Source: Serratia quinivorans
GTDB lineage: Bacteria > Pseudomonadota > Gammaproteobacteria > Enterobacterales > Enterobacteriaceae
Length of the DNA: 64,000 nucleotides
Reading direction: 5' to 3'
Assembly: GCA_900457075.1 (NCBI GenBank)
Contig: UGYN01000002.1
Coordinates: 2,852,001-2,916,000 of the forward strand
A model generated the notes under the pieces. That model saw only the letters and a program-made list of their open reading frames with translations, was not told the DNA's origin and did no database searches. How positions within the stretch are numbered: the stretch's first letter is position 1; the number at the start of each line of letters is the position of its first letter. The translations under genes were made by a program, and so were the position numbers. Of the stretch, positions 59,083 through 64,000 are shown one piece after another.

Positions 59083-61920
59083 ATGTTGCCACTTTCAGCA
59101 GCGTTACAGACTCAGGCACAGAACATCGTGCAGCGTTTTCAGGAAACTCAGGGCGCGGACTGCGCGCTCAGCAGCCAGGAACTGTGGGTTTTGGCGTCGA
59201 GCGACTTTGTCTGCGACATGCTGCAGAGCCAGCCGGAATGGCTGGCGACGCTGCGCAAGCAACCGCCGGTGGCGGACGAGTGGCAACATTATGCCGCCTG
59301 GCTGCAGGATGATTTGGAAGAGGTGCGTGACGAAGCGCAACTGATGCGTGCACTGCGCCTGTTTCGCCGCGAGACGCTGGTCAGGATCGCCTGGGCGCAG
59401 GCGCTGGGCCAATGCAGCACGCAAGAAACGCTGTTGCAGCTGAGTGGGCTGGCGGAAACGCTGATTGTCAGCGCCCGCGACTGGCTGTACCAAACCTGCT
59501 GCCGTGAGTGGGGCACCCCATGCAATGCTCAGGGCGTGCCGCAGCCGTTGCTGATCCTCGGTATGGGGAAATTGGGCGGCGGTGAGCTGAACTTCTCGTC
59601 CGATATCGATCTGATCTTTGCCTACCCGGAAAACGGCCAGACCCAGGGCGGGCGGCGTGAGCTGGATAACGCCCAGTTCTTCACCCGTCTGGGGCAGCGG
59701 CTGATCAAGGCGCTGGATCAGCAAACCATCGACGGCTTCGTCTATCGCGTGGATATGCGGCTGCGGCCGTTCGGCGACAGCGGCCCACTGGTGATGAGCT
59801 TCGCCGCGCTGGAAGATTATTACCAGGAGCAGGGCCGTGACTGGGAACGTTATGCGATGGTCAAGGCGCGGCTGATGGGCGGCTCGGAAGACGCCTACAG
59901 CGAAGAGCTGCGCAAAACCCTGCGGCCGTTTGTCTTCCGTCGCTATATCGATTTCAGCGTGATCCAGTCGCTGCGCAATATGAAAGGCATGATCGCCCGT
60001 GAAGTCCGGCGGCGCGGGCTAAAAGACAATATCAAACTGGGTGCCGGTGGCATCCGCGAAATTGAATTTATCACCCAGGTATTCCAACTGATCCGCGGTG
60101 GCCGCGAGCCGGCGTTGCAAGGGCGCTCGTTACTGCCGACGCTACAGGCGGTGGGGGAACTGGGGCTGCTGGAGCCGCAACAGGTACAGGCGATGAGTGC
60201 CAGTTACCTGTTCCTGCGCCGGCTGGAAAACCTGCTGCAGGCGATTGCCGATCAACAAACGCAAACGCTGCCGCAAGATGAACTCGACCAGGCGCGGCTG
60301 GCCTGGGGCATGGGGTTCGACGACTGGTCGGCCCTGCTGCTGGCGTTGGATAACCATATGCAGGCGGTCAGGGCGGTATTTAACGACCTGATTGGCGATG
60401 ATAGCCCCGACGTTGGCGAAGATCCCGATTATCAGCACTATCACAGTCTGTGGCAGGACGCGCTGGAAGAGAACGAACTGGCCCCGTTGACGCCACATCT
60501 GGATGAAGAGGCGCGCAGACAAATGCTGCGCACCATCGCTGAATTTCGGCATGACGTCGACAAACGCACCATCGGCCCACGCGGTCGTGACGTGCTCGAT
60601 CAACTGATGCCGCGCCTGCTGGCGGAAGTCTGTCCGCGTCAGGATGCGCCGACCGCACTGCTCAGGCTGACCCAGCTGTTGCTGAGCATCGTGACCCGTA
60701 CCACCTACCTTGAGCTGCTGGTGGAATACCATGCGGCCCTTAGCCATTTGATTCGCCTGTGTGCCGCTTCGCCGATGGTGGCCAACCAGCTGTCGCGTTA
60801 TCCGCTGCTGCTCGATGAGCTGTTGGAGCCGGCGACGTTGTATCAGCCGGTGGCCCCGGATGCCTACCGCAGCGAGCTGCGCCAGTACCTGCTGCGGGTG
60901 CCGGAGGACGACGAAGAGCAGAGGCTGGAAGCGCTGCGCCAGTTCAAACAGGCACAGCAGCTGCGTATTGCCGCCGGGGATATCTCTGGTGCGCTGCCGG
61001 TGATGAAAGTGAGCGATCACCTCACCTATCTGGCGGAGGCGATTATCAACACCGTGGTGCAGCAGGCGTGGAACGATATGGTCGCACGCTATGGCCAGCC
61101 AACCCATTTGCAGGAGCGTGAAGGGCGCGGTTTTGCGGTGATTGGCTACGGCAAGCTGGGCGGTTGGGAACTGGGTTACAGTTCCGATCTTGACCTGGTG
61201 TTTATCCTCGATTGTCCGCCGGAGGTGATGACCGACGGCGATCGCAGCATCGACGGCCGTCAGTTTTATCTGCGTCTGGCACAGCGGGTGATGCACCTGT
61301 TCAGCACCCGTACCTCGTCCGGTATTTTGTATGAAGTGGACGCCCGCCTGCGGCCGTCGGGGGCGGCCGGCATGTTGGTCAGCACCGTCGAAGCCTTTGC
61401 CGATTATCAGCAGAGCGAAGCCTGGACCTGGGAACATCAGGCGCTGGTACGGGCACGCATCGTGCATGGCGATCCGCTGTTGCATCAGCAGTTTGATGTT
61501 ATCCGCCGGGAGATCCTGTGCAAACCGCGTGACCTGGAAACGCTGAATCGCGAGGTGCGTGAGATGCGCGAGAAAATGCGCAATCACCTTGGCAACAAGC
61601 AGCGTGAACTGTTTGATATCAAAGCCGACGAGGGCGGGATCACCGATATCGAATTTATTGCCCAGTATCTGGTCTTAGGCTATGCGGCCACCGAACCGCG
61701 CTTGACACGCTGGTCTGATAACGTGCGCATTTTCGAACTGATGGCCAATTACGACATCATGCCGGAAGAGGAAGCGCGTGCGTTGACTCAGGCTTACGTC
61801 ACCATGCGCGATGAGATCCATCATCTGGCGTTGCAGGAGCATTCCGGCAAGGTCGGTAACGGGCAATTCGCCGCCGAACGTGAACAAGTCCGCGCCAGTT
61901 GGGCGAAGTGGCTGGGCTGA
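59083..61920 (+). CDS. glnE: Glutamine synthetase adenylyltransferase/deadenylase GlnE
   Basis: Bifunctional enzyme that adenylylates glutamine synthetase under nitrogen excess and removes AMP under limitation, directed by GlnB. The 945 residues contain two nucleotidyltransferase domains: the N-terminal deadenylase with [18 protein letters not shown] (aspartates near 174) and the C-terminal adenylylase with [18 protein letters not shown] (near 702). A central helical regulatory region links them. It lies between ygiF and hldE, a conserved order. Confidence 0.98.
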   Translation: MLPLSAALQTQAQNIVQRFQETQGADCALSSQELWVLASSDFVCDMLQSQPEWLATLRKQPPVADEWQHYAAWLQDDLEEVRDEAQLMRALRLFRRETLVRIAWAQALGQCSTQETLLQLSGLAETLIVSARDWLYQTCCREWGTPCNAQGVPQPLLILGMGKLGGGELNFSSDIDLIFAYPENGQTQGGRRELDNAQFFTRLGQRLIKALDQQTIDGFVYRVDMRLRPFGDSGPLVMSFAALEDYYQEQGRDWERYAMVKARLMGGSEDAYSEELRKTLRPFVFRRYIDFSVIQSLRNMKGMIAREVRRRGLKDNIKLGAGGIREIEFITQVFQLIRGGREPALQGRSLLPTLQAVGELGLLEPQQVQAMSASYLFLRRLENLLQAIADQQTQTLPQDELDQARLAWGMGFDDWSALLLALDNHMQAVRAVFNDLIGDDSPDVGEDPDYQHYHSLWQDALEENELAPLTPHLDEEARRQMLRTIAEFRHDVDKRTIGPRGRDVLDQLMPRLLAEVCPRQDAPTALLRLTQLLLSIVTRTTYLELLVEYHAALSHLIRLCAASPMVANQLSRYPLLLDELLEPATLYQPVAPDAYRSELRQYLLRVPEDDEEQRLEALRQFKQAQQLRIAAGDISGALPVMKVSDHLTYLAEAIINTVVQQAWNDMVARYGQPTHLQEREGRGFAVIGYGKLGGWELGYSSDLDLVFILDCPPEVMTDGDRSIDGRQFYLRLAQRVMHLFSTRTSSGILYEVDARLRPSGAAGMLVSTVEAFADYQQSEAWTWEHQALVRARIVHGDPLLHQQFDVIRREILCKPRDLETLNREVREMREKMRNHLGNKQRELFDIKADEGGITDIEFIAQYLVLGYAATEPRLTRWSDNVRIFELMANYDIMPEEEARALTQAYVTMRDEIHHLALQEHSGKVGNGQFAAEREQVRASWAKWLG

Positions 61921-62013
61921 GCAGGCCGGTTGCGCAATACGTTTTGCAGCTATTACAGACGTCTGTGGTAATATCTGCGCCACTAAAATTTTGTACTTTT
62001 TTGGAGTTATCGG

Positions 62014-63444
62014 ATGAAAGTTACACTGCCTGATTTTCGCCGCGCCGGGGTATTGGTGGTGGGTGACGTCATGTTGGATCGCTATTGGTATGGGCCGACC
62101 AGCCGCATTTCACCGGAAGCGCCGGTGCCGGTGGTCAAGGTTGAAACCATTGAAGAGCGTCCCGGCGGTGCGGCTAACGTAGCGATGAACATTGCTTCGC
62201 TGGGCGCCAATTCACGCCTGGTGGGCCTGACCGGTATTGATGATGCCGCGCGGGCGCTGAGCGCCAAGCTGAATGAAGTCAACGTGCGCTGTGATTTTGT
62301 CTCGGTGCCGACGCACCCGACCATCACCAAGCTGCGCGTGCTGTCGCGTAACCAGCAATTGATCCGCCTCGATTTCGAAGAAGGTTTCTCAAACGTCGAT
62401 CCGCAGCCGCTGTTGGAACGTATTCAGCAGGCATTGCCGCAGATTGGCGCACTGGTGTTGTCTGACTACGCCAAAGGCGCGTTGAGTCAGGTACAGAGCA
62501 TGATCCAGCTGGCGCGTGCCGCCAAGGTGCCGGTGCTGATCGATCCAAAAGGTTCTGATTTTGAGCGTTATCGTGGTGCAACGTTGCTGACGCCAAACCT
62601 GTCCGAATTCGAAGCGGTGGTAGGTCACTGCAAAGACGAAGCCGAACTGGTTGAGCGCGGCATGAAGCTGGTGGCGGACTTTGAACTGTCTGCACTGCTG
62701 GTCACCCGTTCCGAGCACGGCATGACGCTGCTGCAGCCGGGCATCGCGCCGCTGCATTTGCCCACTTTGGCGCAGGAAGTGTTTGACGTTACCGGTGCCG
62801 GCGATACCGTTATCGGCGTGTTGGCCGCGGCACTGGCTGCCGGCAACACGCTGGAAGAGTCCTGTTTCCTGGCCAATGCCGCAGCCGGCGTGGTGGTGGG
62901 CAAACTGGGGACTTCGACCGTTTCACCAATCGAGCTGGAAAACGCGGTACGCGGCCGGGCCGAAACCGGCTTTGGCGTAATGACCGAAGCCCAGTTGAAA
63001 ACCGCCGTGGCGCAAGCTCGTCAGCGCGGTGAAAAAGTGGTGATGACCAACGGCATCTTCGACATTTTGCATGCCGGTCACGTCTCTTATCTGGCCAATG
63101 CCCGCAAGCTGGGCGATCGCCTGATTGTGGCGGTGAACAGCGATGCTTCCACTAAACGTCTGAAAGGCGAAACCCGTCCGGTCAACGCGCTGGAAAACCG
63201 CATGATTGTACTGGGTGCGCTGGAAGCGGTGGACTGGGTGGTGCCGTTCGAAGAAGACACGCCACAACGCCTGATCGCCGATATCCTGCCGGATCTGCTG
63301 GTGAAAGGGGGCGATTACAAGCCTGAAGATATCGCCGGTAGTACCGAGGTATGGGCCAATGGCGGCGACGTAAAAGTGCTGAACTTCGAAGACGGCCTGT
63401 CGACCACCAACATCATCAAGGCAATCAAAGACGGGCGTGGCTAA
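62014..63444 (+). CDS. hldE: Bifunctional heptose kinase/adenylyltransferase HldE
   Basis: Enzyme of ADP-heptose synthesis for the lipopolysaccharide inner core. The N-terminal PfkB-type kinase (about 1-318) shows [16 protein letters not shown] and the [15 protein letters not shown] signature near residue 260; the C-terminal cytidylyltransferase-like domain (about 344-476) carries [15 protein letters not shown] with the HxGH motif. Length 476 residues against 477 in E. coli. A TTGGAG site lies before the ATG. It follows glnE by 93 bases. Confidence 0.98.
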
Positions 63445-63469
63445 CGTTCGCTGAAAACGGCGGTGGGCA

Positions 63470-64000
63470 GTGAGTGGACTGAAGCAAGAGCTGAGTTTGG
63501 CGCAGGGCGTTGGGCTATTGTCCACTTCACTGCTGGGTACCGGCGTATTTGCCGTTCCGGCTTTGGCAGCACAGGTGGCACAGGGCGATAGTCTGTGGGC
63601 CTGGCCGCTGCTGATTATCCTGGTTTTCCCGATCGCCATTGCCTTTGCCGCCTTGGGCCGCCATTTCCCCAGTGCGGCTGGTGCAGCGCATTTTGTCGGG
63701 CTGGCCTTTGGTCCGCGCATGGCGAAAGTCACCGGCTGGCTGTTTTTGTCGGTTATTCCGGTTGGCCTGCCGGCGGCGCTGCAGATTGCCGCCGGTTTTT
63801 GGCAGGCCACTTTCGGCTGGAGCGCCAATGGCCTGCTGTTGGTGCAAATTGCCACGCTGGTGATGATTTGGTTTTTAGGCACGCGCAGCGCGGGTTCCAG
63901 TGCCAATATTCAAACGCTAATCGCCGTTCTGGTGGTAGCGCTGGTGGCCGCTATCTGGTGGCGTGGCGACATCTCACTGTCCCAAATTCCCTGGCCGGCA
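63470..64000 (+). CDS. yjeH: Amino acid exporter YjeH, 3' end outside window
   Basis: APC-superfamily transporter; E. coli YjeH exports methionine and branched-chain amino acids. The first 177 residues are present, starting at GTG 63470 with MSGLKQELSLAQGVGLL, followed by GTGVFAVPALAAQVA (first helix with the unwound motif) and VTGWLFLSVIPVGLPAALQIAAGF. The E. coli protein is about 418 residues, so more than half lies beyond the window. It begins 25 bases after hldE and may be cotranscribed with it; in E. coli yjeH lies elsewhere. Confidence 0.93.
   Translation, partial: MSGLKQELSLAQGVGLLSTSLLGTGVFAVPALAAQVAQGDSLWAWPLLIILVFPIAIAFAALGRHFPSAAGAAHFVGLAFGPRMAKVTGWLFLSVIPVGLPAALQIAAGFWQATFGWSANGLLLVQIATLVMIWFLGTRSAGSSANIQTLIAVLVVALVAAIWWRGDISLSQIPWPA

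Overview
The window is a chromosomal segment of an enterobacterium, most likely a Serratia species or a close relative in the Yersiniaceae. Protein sequences match the Escherichia coli K-12 families closely, and the gene order follows the E. coli 68-72 min region (gltB-yhcC-arcB ... exuR-exuT-uxaCA ... rlmG-fadH ... rpsU-dnaG-rpoD ... cca-glnE-hldE). The genus is an inference from overall similarity and order.

Layout. 1-9067: gltB (5' part), yhcC, the ArcB sensor kinase, elbB and mtgA. 9149-14139: envelope and housekeeping genes (dolP, diaA, yraN, lpoA, rsmI) and the RNase P RNA gene rnpB with promoter and terminator. 14156-20455: yhaK, yhaJ and the yqj set with mzrA. 20596-26731: an unrecognised secreted protein and the hexuronate regulon (exuR, exuT, uxaC, uxaA) with candidate ExuR operators. 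uxaA carries a frameshift. 26798-37427: sstT, alx with its yybP-ykoY leader, an amidotransferase, a frameshifted ygjR, ygjP, rlmG flanked by a HigBA-type and a HipBA-type toxin-antitoxin module, and fadH. 37726-46586: an accessory stretch with an ABC-F ATPase, a MocR regulator, gabT, gabD, a permease, yfcF and an HPP-family protein. 46682-64000: tRNA-Ile2, mug, a 51-residue DUF1508 protein, the rpoD-dnaG-rpsU operon, tsaD, plsY, folB, uppP, cca, ygiM, ygiF, glnE, hldE and the start of yjeH.

How the genes fit together. Nitrogen assimilation is represented by gltB, glnE and the GABA genes. ExuT, UxaC and UxaA form the import and first steps of hexuronate breakdown under ExuR, but the altronate dehydratase reading frame is broken as sequenced. 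Cell-wall functions are spread through the window (mtgA, lpoA, dolP, uppP, hldE). The macromolecular synthesis operon couples ribosomal protein S21, primase and sigma-70.

The parts that differ from the conserved backbone are the two toxin-antitoxin modules around rlmG with clear palindromic operators, the GABA/ABC-F block, the unrecognised secreted protein at 20596-21042, the small DUF1508 gene between mug and rpoD, and the two frameshifts, each at a run of five identical bases. I did not find a convincing new multi-gene system. No CRISPR array, prophage or insertion sequence was seen.
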